A DNA stretch of 64,000 bases, taken from positions 113,272 to 177,271 of the forward strand of contig JADFZT010000001.1 of assembly GCA_015232395.1 (NCBI GenBank), given 5' to 3'. Under the pieces are notes generated by a model. It did no database searches. It was not told the origin of the DNA and saw only the letters and a program-made list of their open reading frames with translations. Shown here in pieces: positions 8,861-17,906 of the stretch; the stretch's first letter is position 1, and the number at the start of each line of letters is the position of its first letter. The position numbers were made by a program, and so were the translations under genes. Source of the DNA: Magnetococcales bacterium. Its GTDB lineage: Bacteria; Pseudomonadota; Magnetococcia; Magnetococcales; JADFZT01.

Positions 8861-9378
8861 AGGGGCCTCTCTACATCGTCGATACCGGCTATCTGCTGGA
8901 AGAGTATCGGATTCCGGGCCATTTTAATGATACCGCCCATGGGAAAATCAACCGACGTTTTGCCGACGCCATCCAAACCCATCTGCGCCTCTATGTGCCT
9001 TTTCCGGTCCTGTTCGAACTGGCCAACCATATTGCTGGCATCCAGAATGGCGATGTGCGGAGAAAACAGGCCAAAAAGCTGGCCAAAGCGGTGGAAACCA
9101 GCATCGTCGATGCCTCCCCCTGGATCATCACCCCTCTGAAAGATCGAAATATTCTGCTCGCGTTTGAAAAATATCTCCAGGACATATCCCATGGCTTCGC
9201 AACAGAATTTGCAATCCAGGGAATCGGCTGGGTGGATATCTCCGTCATCTCCGAAGCCAAACGATTAAAGGCCAAATCCAACAACCTTCACACCATTCAC
9301 ATCTGGACCACCGACGATCAGGTAAAAAGCCGCGAGCCAGACCCGGAGCCCAATCCTTATCTGGGAGAGCGGAAATAA
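8857..9378 (+). CDS. PIN-like nuclease partnered with the ATPase
   Basis: This 173-residue protein starts at the ATG at 8857, which overlaps the ATPase stop (ATGA). The acidic pattern of PIN domains is visible: Asp9 in YIVDTGYLL, Glu54 in PFPVLFELANH, an Asp in GIGWVDISVISEAKRL, and a late acidic pair in IHIWTTDDQV. PIN domains are Mg-dependent RNases, as in VapC toxins. Instead of an antitoxin, its partner is an ABC-type ATPase, which suggests that ATPase sensing controls nuclease activity. The family call rests on residue pattern only. Confidence 0.6.
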   Translation: MKGPLYIVDTGYLLEEYRIPGHFNDTAHGKINRRFADAIQTHLRLYVPFPVLFELANHIAGIQNGDVRRKQAKKLAKAVETSIVDASPWIITPLKDRNILLAFEKYLQDISHGFATEFAIQGIGWVDISVISEAKRLKAKSNNLHTIHIWTTDDQVKSREPDPEPNPYLGERK

Positions 9379-9414
9379 AAAAACGTGGTGTTGGGAGCAA
9401 AAACCAAAACCGCT

Positions 9415-9903
9415 TTATTGAAGGGAAAGCTCCAAACGCCTGCTCTCAAGCTGATGGTTCAGCCGCCAAGCCGATTTGGCTGTTTCGACGATATTTGGGG
9501 CAAAGGGTTTTTTCCTCTTTTTGGTCTCGTACCATCTGATTACCTGATAGAGATGCCAATAAGGTTTTGCCCCGGTGATGATGGGTGGGGGGAATCCAGC
9601 CAGTTTTCGGAGGTTTTGCCTGGATTGGCCAACGAGCTTGGCAATGTCGGCGATGGATACCAGATCCGGCCTGACTTCAATCAATTCAGCATCCGGAAAC
9701 GCCTTAAAAAAATCGTTGATGGCCGAGTTGATCGCTTCCTCGGCGGAAATGGACTCCCTGAAAAGATCCAGCCCAACGATACCCTTGATACCGGTCAAAA
9801 CCAGGGCATCATCCAGCCCGGCATCAAAAAGCCTGTTGGAAATTTCGTCAACATCCTGTTTTTGATCCTGGATTGAAAAGACGACGGTAAATTCAAAGAT
9901 CAT
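9415..9903 (-). CDS. HTH DNA-binding protein, putative antitoxin-like partner
   Basis: The protein is 162 residues. The first half is an alpha/beta domain beginning IFEFTVVFSI with an acidic tract DAGLDDALVLTG. The second half holds a MerR/excisionase-like helix-turn-helix: SIADIAKLVGQSRQNLRKLA followed by an aromatic wing and a basic helix YETKKRKK. It overlaps the upstream HicA-like gene by 4 bp. I recall this pair as widely distributed, and annotators often link it to HicA-type toxin-antitoxin systems. Which member is toxic is not established here. Confidence 0.55.
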   Translation of the reverse strand: MIFEFTVVFSIQDQKQDVDEISNRLFDAGLDDALVLTGIKGIVGLDLFRESISAEEAINSAINDFFKAFPDAELIEVRPDLVSIADIAKLVGQSRQNLRKLAGFPPPIITGAKPYWHLYQVIRWYETKKRKKPFAPNIVETAKSAWRLNHQLESRRLELSLQ

Positions 9904-10151
9904 CGCTCATCCTCCGGTCCACGACAGCCATCAACGATCTGCCTGATTCTTTTGGCGTGGGCTTCTGGATTTCTGGGTGTTGAATAGACCCCTATCTGAC
10001 AATAGAGCCCCCCTCGGCACCCCCCAGTGGTCGGAAAGGACAATCTCCCATAAGAGTGGCCTTTCCTCACCTTCCTGAACCCCCAGCCGTTGTCGACAGC
10101 GTATTGGATCTCTGCATCGATTTCCTTGTGGGGATGGGACTTTCTACCCAT
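9900..10151 (-). CDS. Small HicA-like protein, putative toxin
   Basis: This 83-residue protein has a short basic N-terminus (GRKSHPHKE), a helix EIQYAVDNGWGF and a beta-hairpin KVRKGHSYGRLSFP. The central His followed by a strand recalls the dsRBD-like fold of HicA mRNA interferases. Two cysteines and the STPRNPEAHAKRIRQIV tail are characteristic of a HicA-related group. It is first in an operon with the HTH gene (4-bp overlap). A copy of repeat A begins 11 bp upstream of its start, so its promoter may lie within the repeat. Confidence 0.5.
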   Translation of the reverse strand: MGRKSHPHKEIDAEIQYAVDNGWGFRKVRKGHSYGRLSFPTTGGCRGGLYCQIGVYSTPRNPEAHAKRIRQIVDGCRGPEDER

Positions 10152-10161
10152 GGGATAAGCC

Positions 10162-10466
10162 TATAGCAATTCAAATCAAAAATTGGACATATGCCGCTGT
10201 ACTTTTTCTGTCATTCCCGCGAATGCGGGAATCCAGGGGGGGTGGTGCAAACCTTTCCTAAATCTTGCCTCACTTTCAGCAAAACACTGGATTTTCTTGA
10301 AGATTTGGTTTTTCCTTGAGGGCAATCGTCAGCTCCCTGGATCCCCGCCTTCGCGGGGATGACGGCCGTAGCTGTCCCACCCCGCCCCGATCCCAGCCTG
10401 GATCCCCGCCTTCGCGGGGATGACGAGTCAGGGAAGAGTGTTCAATTTTGAGATAGAACTGCTATA
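10162..10466 (+). repeat. MITE-like repeat A, copy 2
   Basis: It begins TATAGCAATTCAAATCAAAA and ends AGATAGAACTGCTATA, in the same orientation as copy 1. The 3' REP hairpin (CCCCGCCTTCGCGGGGATGA) is present twice, separated by about 30 bp of unrelated sequence (10340-10425). The internal CAGCAAAACACTGGATTTTC segment has diverged from the CAGCAAAATACCGG form of the other copies. It lies between the HicA-like gene and the serA terminator. Confidence 0.85.
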
Positions 10467-10552
10467 CTAAAATCAAAAATGGTTGTCAATATGCAACCAT
10501 TCCAAAACTACAAGCCAAACCAGGAACCAAATCCCTCTCCGGAAAACAGAAA

Positions 10553-10583
10553 TAAAAAGGGCCTCCCAAAGGAAGCCCTTTTA
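10553..10583 (-). terminator. Rho-independent terminator of serA
   Basis: Read on the - strand, this is a GGGCTTCC/GGGAGGCCC stem with a 3-base loop followed by TTTTTATTT. It lies about 60 bp beyond the serA stop codon. Downstream bases 10584-10630 contain three imperfect copies of a TGATCAACTCAA(A/G) unit. Confidence 0.85.
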
Positions 10584-10641
10584 ATCAACTCAAGCTGATC
10601 AACTCAAACCTGATCAACTCAATCTGGATAGCAGCGGTCCA

Positions 10642-12228
10642 TCAATACCGAACCAGCTTCACCTCCAGCACGTTGTCCAGCTGCTTCAAGGCAGTCATCA
10701 CCTTTTCGGGCACATCCTGGTCGATGTTGATGAAAGCGATGGCGCGTCCCCCTGCTTTTTGGCGGCCCAGGTGGAAGTTGGCGATGTTGATATCATTTTC
10801 ACCCAGAATCGTCCCCACCTTACCGATCAAGCCAGGCGTATCCTGATTGGCGATAAACAGGAGGTTCCCCTCGGGGGTGGCTTCGATGGGGACCTCGTTC
10901 ATGGCCACCACCCGGGGCTCACCATCGTGGAACACCGCGCCGGAGATACACCGCTCCCGCTTTTCGGTGGTGATGGTGACGTTGATCTGAGCGGTGAAGC
11001 CCCGTTTGGAGCGGCTTTTGGTGGTTTCCACCACTTCAATCCCCCGCTCCTCGGCAATGACGGGGGCGTTGACCATGTTGACCCCGGTCTCCAGCATGGG
11101 TGCCAGCAGGCTGTTGAGGATGGTGTTGGTGATGGGCTTGCGATTGAGCTGGGTCACTTCTCCTTCATAGGAGACCACGACGCGTTTGACGCCGGATTCG
11201 GTCAGCTGCCCCAGAGTCGTCCCGAGCTTGTCCCCCAGGTTCAGATAGGGACGCATGGCGGGAAGCTCCTCTTCGGAGACCGAAGGGATGTTGAGGGCGT
11301 TTTGTACGCTGCCCTTGAGCAGATAATCAGAAATCTGCTCGGCGATCTGTACCGCCACATTCACCTGGGCCTCTTTGGTGCTGGCTCCCAGGTGGGGGGT
11401 GAAAACCACATTGTCGAACTCAAAAAGAGGATTATCCTTGGCAGGCTCTTTTTCATACACATCAAGCCCGGCTGCAAACACCTTGCCCGACTTCAGAGCG
11501 TCGTAGAGGGCTTTTTCGTCCACCACCCCCCCTCGGGCGCAGTTGATCACAATCACCCCTTCCTTCATCTGCTCAAAAGCCGACGCATTGACCACATGAC
11601 GGGTGTTGGGGGTCAAGGGGGTGTGTATCGTCAGGACATCCACCCGGGGCCAAAACTCTTCCAGGGTGGGGGCCAGCTCAATCCCCATATCCTCGGCCCG
11701 CTCCTTGGAGATAAAAGGATCGTAAGCCAGCACCCGCATTTTCAAGGCCTGAAACCGCTCCACCACCAGAGCGCCAATGTTGCCGGTACCGATGATCCCC
11801 AAGGTCTTGCGATAAAGCTCCCGCCCCATAAAGCGACTCTTTTCCCACTTGTTGGCCCGGGTGGAAGCGGTGGCCTGGGGGATGTGGCGGGCGGCGGCCA
11901 GGGCGAGAGAGATGGTGTGTTCGGCGGTGGTGATGGTGTTGCCGAAGGGGGCGTTCATGACGATAATCCCCTTCTTGGTGGCGGTGGGGATGTTCACGTT
12001 ATCCACCCCGATACCGGCCCGGCCCACCACTTTCAACTTTTCACCCGCCTCCAAAATTTCCGGGGTCAGCTTGGTGGCGGAACGAATGGCGATGCCGTCG
12101 TAAGCGCCGATAATCCCTTTGAGCTCTTCAGGGGTAAGCCCGGGCTTGTAGTCCACTTCCACTCCCCGGGCCAAAAAAACCTCTTCGGCCTTGGGAGACA
12201 TCTTGTCGGAAATCAGCACTTTTGGCAT
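10642..12228 (-). CDS. serA: D-3-phosphoglycerate dehydrogenase
   Basis: SerA oxidises 3-phosphoglycerate to 3-phosphohydroxypyruvate with NAD, the first step of serine synthesis in the cytoplasm. The 528-residue protein is the long type. It has a substrate domain with GRAGIGVDNVNIPTATKKG, the nucleotide-binding motif LGIIGTGNIGALV (about residues 144-156), the active-site Arg in NCARGGVVDE, and the catalytic His in FTPHLGASTKEAQ. An intervening domain follows, then a C-terminal ACT domain (NQDTPGLIGKVGTILGENDI) for serine feedback. Start ATG has AAGGAAA upstream. It is divergent from thiD across a 141-bp region and is followed by a terminator. Confidence 0.98.
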   Translation of the reverse strand: MPKVLISDKMSPKAEEVFLARGVEVDYKPGLTPEELKGIIGAYDGIAIRSATKLTPEILEAGEKLKVVGRAGIGVDNVNIPTATKKGIIVMNAPFGNTITTAEHTISLALAAARHIPQATASTRANKWEKSRFMGRELYRKTLGIIGTGNIGALVVERFQALKMRVLAYDPFISKERAEDMGIELAPTLEEFWPRVDVLTIHTPLTPNTRHVVNASAFEQMKEGVIVINCARGGVVDEKALYDALKSGKVFAAGLDVYEKEPAKDNPLFEFDNVVFTPHLGASTKEAQVNVAVQIAEQISDYLLKGSVQNALNIPSVSEEELPAMRPYLNLGDKLGTTLGQLTESGVKRVVVSYEGEVTQLNRKPITNTILNSLLAPMLETGVNMVNAPVIAEERGIEVVETTKSRSKRGFTAQINVTITTEKRERCISGAVFHDGEPRVVAMNEVPIEATPEGNLLFIANQDTPGLIGKVGTILGENDINIANFHLGRQKAGGRAIAFINIDQDVPEKVMTALKQLDNVLEVKLVRY

Positions 12229-12369
12229 TTTGGCTTTTCCTTGTTTCCTTGTTTCCTTGAATCCGGATGGTTACACCCCGATCACGATGGCGTTCGCTCC
12301 GGGGGGGTGTTGCGCCTGTTAAAATGATCATCGCTACAAACTACACACTGAAAGCGGGGGAAGACAACC

Positions 12370-13176
12370 ATGACTGGTAGGGAAGCGCAAAAAGTGGGGC
12401 GTATTTTGGTCGTAGCCGGTTCTGATCCCACCTCCGGGGCTGGATTGCAGGCGGATCTGAAAACCATCACCGCCTTGGGCGGCTATGCCCTCACAGCCGT
12501 CACCGCCGTGACTGTTCAGGATAGCGCCAAGGTCCATCGGGTGGTGCCCCTGAATCCGGAATTGGTCCAGGCCCAAATCGAAGCGGTTTTGGGGGATATC
12601 GGCGCGGATGTGATCAAAATCGGCATGCTGGCCACCCCGGGGATTGTCGAAATGGTGGCTGATCTCCTGGACCGCCATGCCGATCTGCCCGTGATCGCCG
12701 ATCCGGTTCTGGCCGGTACCGGTGGTGGCACCCTGCTGGATGGCCCGGGGCTTGATCTCTTCCGGGAAAAACTATTACCTCGCCTCACCCTGATAACCCC
12801 CAATCTTTCCGAAGCGGCACGCCTCACCGGTCTGCCGGTTGATCATCTGGCCCAGATGAAACCAGCCGCACAAAAGCTGGCGACCTACGGCTGTAGTGTG
12901 CTGATCACCGGGGGACATCTGCCGGGGGAGGAGGTGGTCGATCTGCTTCAACGGGGTACTCGCAGCCACTCTTTTTCCGCCCCCCGCCTGCCCGGAGCAG
13001 GGTTTCACGGCACCGGCTGCGTGCTCACATCCGCAATTGCTGCGGGGATGGCTGGGGGGCTTTCCCTGGAGGCGGCGGTTGAGCTGGGTCGAAAAGTGGT
13101 TCGAAATGCCATTATCCAAAGCCTCCCTTTGGGCGGTGGGCAGCGTTTATTGAATGTCGAAGACCTTCAGGATTGA
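12370..13176 (+). CDS. thiD: Hydroxymethylpyrimidine/phosphomethylpyrimidine kinase
   Basis: ThiD phosphorylates HMP and HMP-P to HMP-PP for thiamine synthesis. The 268-residue protein has the ribokinase-like fold. The N-terminal VVAGSDPTSGAGLQADLKT and the tract ALTAVTVQDS are characteristic. The C-terminal anion-hole and catalytic motif is LPGAGFHGTGCVLTSAIAAG. Start ATG has GGGGGAAG upstream. No TPP riboswitch is visible in the short 5' region, and no other thi gene is nearby. Confidence 0.95.
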   Translation: MTGREAQKVGRILVVAGSDPTSGAGLQADLKTITALGGYALTAVTAVTVQDSAKVHRVVPLNPELVQAQIEAVLGDIGADVIKIGMLATPGIVEMVADLLDRHADLPVIADPVLAGTGGGTLLDGPGLDLFREKLLPRLTLITPNLSEAARLTGLPVDHLAQMKPAAQKLATYGCSVLITGGHLPGEEVVDLLQRGTRSHSFSAPRLPGAGFHGTGCVLTSAIAAGMAGGLSLEAAVELGRKVVRNAIIQSLPLGGGQRLLNVEDLQD

Positions 13177-13524
13177 TCCAAACAAGCCCGGCATAATGGA
13201 TCAAATGAAATTGGGAAAGGGGCTGAACGGATAGCCGGGAGGGGGGTTAAAGCCATTCAATATTTTTAACCGAGTGGTCATATAAATCATTTTGAATAGG
13301 TGACCAACTGGGGGGATTGACGATATACTGACGCCATTTGGATCCGCAAAGATGGGATTCCACCATGAATGGCGGTGACGCTGAGGGTGGAAGAGGTGAT
13401 TTTCAGTCACCCCCCGCCCACCCTGCCCAGGCTTAAAACGCCTGGAGAAGGGAAGACCGATATCAGTGGCAGGTATTGGGGCCATCGATCTTCAGTGTTC
13501 ACACGGCAAAAAGGCTTTTTCAGC
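13177..13524. other. Intergenic region, 348 bp
   Basis: Contains a small hairpin GGTGA-TTTTCAG-TCACC at 13395-13411 and a C-rich tract at 13408-13430. No gene, repeat-family copy or clear promoter is recognised. The in-frame extension of the next gene back to 13369 crosses this hairpin and reads like non-coding sequence. Confidence 0.4.
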
Positions 13525-14118
13525 ATGGCTACGCTCAACCAACAAGAGGTTACAGAGGTCACCGCTGAAAATTTTCAGTTCATACTGGAATATGCCAACC
13601 AAAAGATGGGCACCGAGTGGCACTTTTCCCCGACGCCGGTAGAGCGATTTCAGGCCATACCCGACCAGATCGACCCTGAAGGAGCGGCGATCACGGCCCT
13701 TTCAGCCTGGATCCGGCGCCACCTGAAAAAATCCACCCGGGAGCGGATGTTCCAGGAACTCCGGATTCAGGAGTTCGAGCGGGCCAAAGGCTCCACCCAG
13801 GTGGCTCTTTCCAAAGAGACACGTCTGATCCTGAAGGCCTATCGGGACCAACTTTTCGGGGAAGGCAAGGGTTCCACGGAAACCGCCGTACGCAAGCTGC
13901 TGGAAAGCGCCCACCGCACCCTCTCCCCCCAAGCGTATCAAAAATTGGAGGCGTTCCGCCAAGAGCAGGGCCTCGACACCCTGGATCAGGCGGTGGATCG
14001 ACTCACTTCCCGGGTTGAACCCGACCCCACCAATCCACCCCTCAAAGAGGCCCTGGAAGCGTTGCTCAATCAGCTGAAAAGCACCACCACCACCGAACTG
14101 GAACCCTATGGTCAATAA
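13525..14118 (+). CDS. Uncharacterised helical protein with tandem RHH-like segments
   Basis: The 197-residue protein starts at the ATG at 13525 (weak RBS); an in-frame ATG at 13369 seems too far upstream. Two segments follow a ribbon-helix-helix-like pattern: VALSKETRLILKAYRDQLFG then STETAVRKLLES, and LSPQAYQKLEAFRQEQGLD then LDQAVDRLTSRV. This suggests a DNA-binding or dimerising protein, but the similarity is by eye. It overlaps recX by 11 bp, in the position where recA stands in many genomes, so it may belong to the same transcript as recX-alaS. Confidence 0.5.
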   Translation: MATLNQQEVTEVTAENFQFILEYANQKMGTEWHFSPTPVERFQAIPDQIDPEGAAITALSAWIRRHLKKSTRERMFQELRIQEFERAKGSTQVALSKETRLILKAYRDQLFGEGKGSTETAVRKLLESAHRTLSPQAYQKLEAFRQEQGLDTLDQAVDRLTSRVEPDPTNPPLKEALEALLNQLKSTTTTELEPYGQ

Positions 14119-14854
14119 GGGAGATCGAAGGGGTGGCCCCAGCAAAAAAAGCCTCTCTGAACGATCTGGCGCCAAACCCCGGTTGCCTCTCTCCCAAAGC
14201 GATGATCAGCCCGAATGGACTTCCACGCCCCTGGATCAGCCGGATTCAAACTTTGACCCAACCGATGCCCCTGATTCAAAATCCATTGAGCCCGATTACC
14301 GCCCCGTTTACGATCAGGCGGTTCGACTGCTCAGTCGCAGGCCCCACGGTGAGGCGGAGCTTAGGCAAAAACTCCTGCGTTCCCAAAGGGATCCCCAAGC
14401 CATTCAGCTGGCGATCCACCGCTGTCGGGAGCTGGGCTATCTGGATGACCGGGCCTATGCCCAATCCCTGGTTCGCAATCGTCTGGGGATGAAAGGGTGG
14501 GGGCCGCAAAAAATCCGTGCCGAGCTACGACACAAGGGAGTAGAAGAAAATCTCTCCAGGGAGGTCGTGGCCGATCTTCTGGGTGAGGCCGACTTGGTGG
14601 AACTCGCCAGAAAAGCGCTGATCAAACGGTTTGGATCAGGCCCGAAGCTTGCACACCAGGGGGATTGGAGCCAACCTGAAGAGACAGTGGCTGGTTTTGA
14701 TGGGGAAGAGGCCAAAGAGTGGCAAGAGGAGGGTGTTGGGATGGACGACCCTCGAAAGAGCTATGCCGCCAAAGCCAGGCAGCGTAAAAAACGGTATGAT
14801 TTTCTGGCCCGTCGGGGTTTTGATCCCGAAACGATTCGGCGGGCTTTGGAGTGA
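14108..14854 (+). CDS. recX: RecX-type regulator of RecA
   Basis: RecX binds RecA filaments and limits recombinase activity. The 248-residue protein has an N-terminal extension of about 65 residues, rich in Ser, Pro and Asp, not typical of the family. The RecX three-helix repeats follow: YDQAVRLLSRRPHGEAELRQ, then RCRELGYLDDRAYAQSLVRN, then KGWGPQKIRAELRHKGV. The segment between the second repeat and the last (KKRYDFLARRGFDPETIRRA) carries an acidic insertion. It overlaps the upstream gene and precedes alaS by 44 bp, the common recX-alaS order, but recA is not in this window. Confidence 0.9.
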   Translation: MVNKGDRRGGPSKKSLSERSGAKPRLPLSQSDDQPEWTSTPLDQPDSNFDPTDAPDSKSIEPDYRPVYDQAVRLLSRRPHGEAELRQKLLRSQRDPQAIQLAIHRCRELGYLDDRAYAQSLVRNRLGMKGWGPQKIRAELRHKGVEENLSREVVADLLGEADLVELARKALIKRFGSGPKLAHQGDWSQPEETVAGFDGEEAKEWQEEGVGMDDPRKSYAAKARQRKKRYDFLARRGFDPETIRRALE

Positions 14855-14898
14855 TCTTCCGGCCGTCGGGAGAGCTTCCATATTGAGGTAGACAAGGC

Positions 14899-17526
14899 AT
14901 GACCGGAGACGACATCCGCAAGCGGTTTATCACCTTTTTCCAGGGGCACGACCACACTCAGGTGGCTTCTTCCAGCCTGATTCCCCACAACGATCCCACC
15001 CTGCTTTTTACCAATGCCGGGATGAATCAATTCAAGGGGGTTTTTTTGGGGGAGGAGCGCCGCTCCTATAAACGGGCGGTCACCTCACAAAAGTGCGTCC
15101 GGGCGGGGGGGAAGCACAACGACCTGGAAAATGTCGGTCGCACGGCGCGCCACCACACCTTTTTTGAAATGCTCGGCAACTTTTCCTTTGGGGATTATTT
15201 CAAGGAAGCCGCCATCCCCCTGGCCTGGGAGTTTGTCACCGAAAATCTAAAGCTTCCGGTGGATCGGCTGTTGGTGACGGTGTATGCCCAGGATGACGAG
15301 GCCTATACCATCTGGCGGGAAAAAGTCGGCTTGCCGGAAGATAAAGTGGTGCGCATCCCCACCAGCGACAATTTTTGGTCCATGGGGGAGACCGGTCCCT
15401 GCGGCCCCTGTTCGGAAATTTTTTATGATAACGGCCCCGACATTCCCGGTGGCCCGCCTGGCTCTGCTGATGAAGATGGCGACCGCTTTGTGGAGATCTG
15501 GAATCTGGTCTTCATGCAGTATGACCGGGATAGCGAAGGAAACCTCAATCCCCTGCCCAACCCCTGCATCGATACCGGTGCCGGGTTGGAGCGGATAACG
15601 GCCATTCTTCAGGGCAAGACCAACAACTATGATTCCGATCTTTTCCAGCCCCTGATTCAGGCAGCCGCTGAAGTGGCCGGTATCGCCTATGGTCAAGCAC
15701 CGGAGTCCGATGTCTCTCTGCGGGTGATTGCCGATCACATTCGCGCCGCCTGTTTTCTCATCGCCGACGGGGTGTTGCCTTCCAACGAAGGGCGGGGCTA
15801 TGTGCTGCGTCGTATCATGCGCCGGGCCATGCGCCATGGGCAGATGCTGGGGTTGAAAAAACCCTTCATGCACAATCTGGTCTCGGTCTTTGTGGCGTTG
15901 ATGGGTGGGGCCTATCCCGAGCTTGCCAGCCAGAGCGGCATTCTGGCAATGGTGATTGAAAACGAGGAAAAACGGTTTGCCCTGACCTTGGGCACGGGTC
16001 TTAAAATTCTCGAAGAGGCCCTTTCCGGACTCAAGCCAGGGGATGAACTGGACGGGCAGACCGCCTTCACCCTTTACGACACCTACGGCTTTCCGGTGGA
16101 TCTCACCGCTGACATCGCCAGGGATCGGGGGGTGGGGCTCGATATGGCGGGTTTCGAGTCCCATATGGCGGAGCAAAAAAAGCGCGCCCGTGCGGCTTGG
16201 TCCGGCGCGGGGGGCGAAAAGGTCGCTGCTCTCTATCACGAACTGCGGGAAGCCACCGGGCCTTCGGAATTTCTCGGTTATGTGGCCGAATCCGCTGCGG
16301 GGGTCATTCAGGGATTGGTATTGGAGGGAGCCCGCGTTGATCGGCTGGAAAAGGGTCAAAAGGGGGCCATCCTCACCAATCAGACCCCTTTTTATGGGGA
16401 GTCGGGGGGGCAAGTTGGGGATCAGGGGGTCATCACCACCGATACCGCCCACTTTGTGGTCACCAACACCCAAAAGCCCCTGGGGGATCTGACGGTCCAT
16501 CAAGGCTTTCTCAAGTCCGGGGAGCTGACGGTGGGGGATGCTGTCACCCTGGAGGTGGATCAAGAGCGGCGGAGCAACATTCGCCTGCACCACTCCGCTA
16601 CCCATTTTCTCCATCATGCCCTGACCGAAACCTTGGGCAGCCACGTCAAGCAGGCGGGTTCCCTGGTGGCCCATGATCGACTACGGTTTGATTTTTCCCA
16701 TTTTCAGGGCCTCACCCCTGAGGAGATCGAAACCCTGGAAGAGCGGGTGAATGCGGGCATTCTCGCCAACACCCCTCAGGAGACCACGGTGATGACCCCG
16801 GAAGAGGCGGTCGCAGCGGGGGCTCGGGCGCTCTTTGGGGAAAAATATGGCGAAGAGGTGCGGGTGGTGCGCATTGGGGAGACCATGGAGTTGTGTGGTG
16901 GCACCCATGTCCAGCGCTCCGGAGATATTGGGCTGTTTCGGATTCTCTCTGAAAGTGCGGTGGCGGCGGGGGTGCGACGAATTGAGGGTGTGTGTGGTCA
17001 TGTCGCTCGTCGGGGGTTACGGGGGGAGGTCCAGCTTTTGAACCAGGCGGCGGAACTGATGAAGCTGCCGGGTGGTCAACTGGTAGAGGGGATCCAAAAA
17101 CTGCTGGCTCGGCAAAAGGAGCTGGAGCGGGCGTTGGATAAGGCCAAATCCGATCTTTCCGGCAATCTGGTGGGGGATCTGGCGGCTCAAGTGAAGGATA
17201 TCAAAGGCATTCCGGTGCTGGTGGCCAAGGTGGAGGGTGTGGAGGCCAAGGGGTTGCGGGATCTTTTGGATAAAATAAAAGATCAGCTGGGCTCCGGCGT
17301 GGTACTGTTAGGGGTTCCGGCTCCTGGCAAGGTGAGTTTGATTGCCGGGGTCACCAAGGATCTGACTGGTCGCATCAAGGCGGGGGATCTGATTCGATTC
17401 ATCGCCCCCCAGCTGGGTGGCAAGGGGGGAGGGCGTCCGGATATGGCCCAGGGTGGGGGCACGCGGCCTGAACAGCTGACCGAAGCGTTTGCGGCGGTTC
17501 CGGCTTGGATAGAAGAGCGCACCTGA
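14899..17526 (+). CDS. alaS: Alanyl-tRNA synthetase
   Basis: AlaRS charges tRNA-Ala. The 875-residue protein is full length. The class II catalytic core carries ARHHTFFEMLGNFSFGDYFK and the motif FWSMGETGPCGPCSEIFYD. The editing domain has the zinc ligands HHSATHFLHHAL and ELCGGTHVQRSGDIG. A C-Ala domain ends with GGRPDMAQGGG. Start ATG has GAGGTAGACAAGGC upstream. No frameshift is seen. Confidence 0.98.
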   Translation: MTGDDIRKRFITFFQGHDHTQVASSSLIPHNDPTLLFTNAGMNQFKGVFLGEERRSYKRAVTSQKCVRAGGKHNDLENVGRTARHHTFFEMLGNFSFGDYFKEAAIPLAWEFVTENLKLPVDRLLVTVYAQDDEAYTIWREKVGLPEDKVVRIPTSDNFWSMGETGPCGPCSEIFYDNGPDIPGGPPGSADEDGDRFVEIWNLVFMQYDRDSEGNLNPLPNPCIDTGAGLERITAILQGKTNNYDSDLFQPLIQAAAEVAGIAYGQAPESDVSLRVIADHIRAACFLIADGVLPSNEGRGYVLRRIMRRAMRHGQMLGLKKPFMHNLVSVFVALMGGAYPELASQSGILAMVIENEEKRFALTLGTGLKILEEALSGLKPGDELDGQTAFTLYDTYGFPVDLTADIARDRGVGLDMAGFESHMAEQKKRARAAWSGAGGEKVAALYHELREATGPSEFLGYVAESAAGVIQGLVLEGARVDRLEKGQKGAILTNQTPFYGESGGQVGDQGVITTDTAHFVVTNTQKPLGDLTVHQGFLKSGELTVGDAVTLEVDQERRSNIRLHHSATHFLHHALTETLGSHVKQAGSLVAHDRLRFDFSHFQGLTPEEIETLEERVNAGILANTPQETTVMTPEEAVAAGARALFGEKYGEEVRVVRIGETMELCGGTHVQRSGDIGLFRILSESAVAAGVRRIEGVCGHVARRGLRGEVQLLNQAAELMKLPGGQLVEGIQKLLARQKELERALDKAKSDLSGNLVGDLAAQVKDIKGIPVLVAKVEGVEAKGLRDLLDKIKDQLGSGVVLLGVPAPGKVSLIAGVTKDLTGRIKAGDLIRFIAPQLGGKGGGRPDMAQGGGTRPEQLTEAFAAVPAWIEERT

Positions 17527-17618
17527 TCATCGACTTAAACACGACTTGAACGTTGGAAGAGCGGCTTACTGATAAGCTGCTCCTCCCGTTGCTACTCTTT
17601 AAGGAAGGTTCTGGCATC

Positions 17619-17906
17619 ATGCATAAGGTAGAAAAAAAGGATTGTATCCATTGCGGCCAACCCATGCCGCTTTGGGCGGTCTCCTCCCACGACTATTCCG
17701 ATGGCCTGGGTTTTGGCACCCCGGTGATGCGGGTCTGTTTTAACGACGAGTGTCCTTTTCACGTCAAGGGTTGGAACACCATGCATGACAGCTATGGCCG
17801 GATTGGCAGCGTACGTTTTTTCTTCAACCCCTTCGACGGCGACAACGGCGCCCTTCCGGTGGCGCACAAGGATGCCATGCGGGGGGATATCATTGAGGAG
17901 GAGTGA
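17619..17906 (+). CDS. Small zinc-ribbon protein
   Basis: This 95-residue protein starts at the ATG at 17619 with AAGGAAGG upstream. Two cysteine pairs are visible, DCIHCGQPMPL (Cys9 and Cys12) and VCFNDECPFHVKGW, consistent with one treble-clef or zinc-ribbon site. The rest is aromatic-rich (RIGSVRFFFNPFDG). It follows alaS on the same strand by 92 bp. It resembles small conserved zinc proteins without a known role; a transcription-factor (Ogr/Delta-like) function is possible but not shown. Confidence 0.65.
   Translation: MHKVEKKDCIHCGQPMPLWAVSSHDYSDGLGFGTPVMRVCFNDECPFHVKGWNTMHDSYGRIGSVRFFFNPFDGDNGALPVAHKDAMRGDIIEEE

Noticed and set aside
10759..12327. A 522-codon + strand frame opposite serA
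   Set aside because: serA is fully conserved on the - strand; the + frame has repetitive His/Gly-rich sequence and no RBS.
15247..16674. A 475-codon - strand frame opposite alaS
   Set aside because: Shadow of a highly conserved synthetase.
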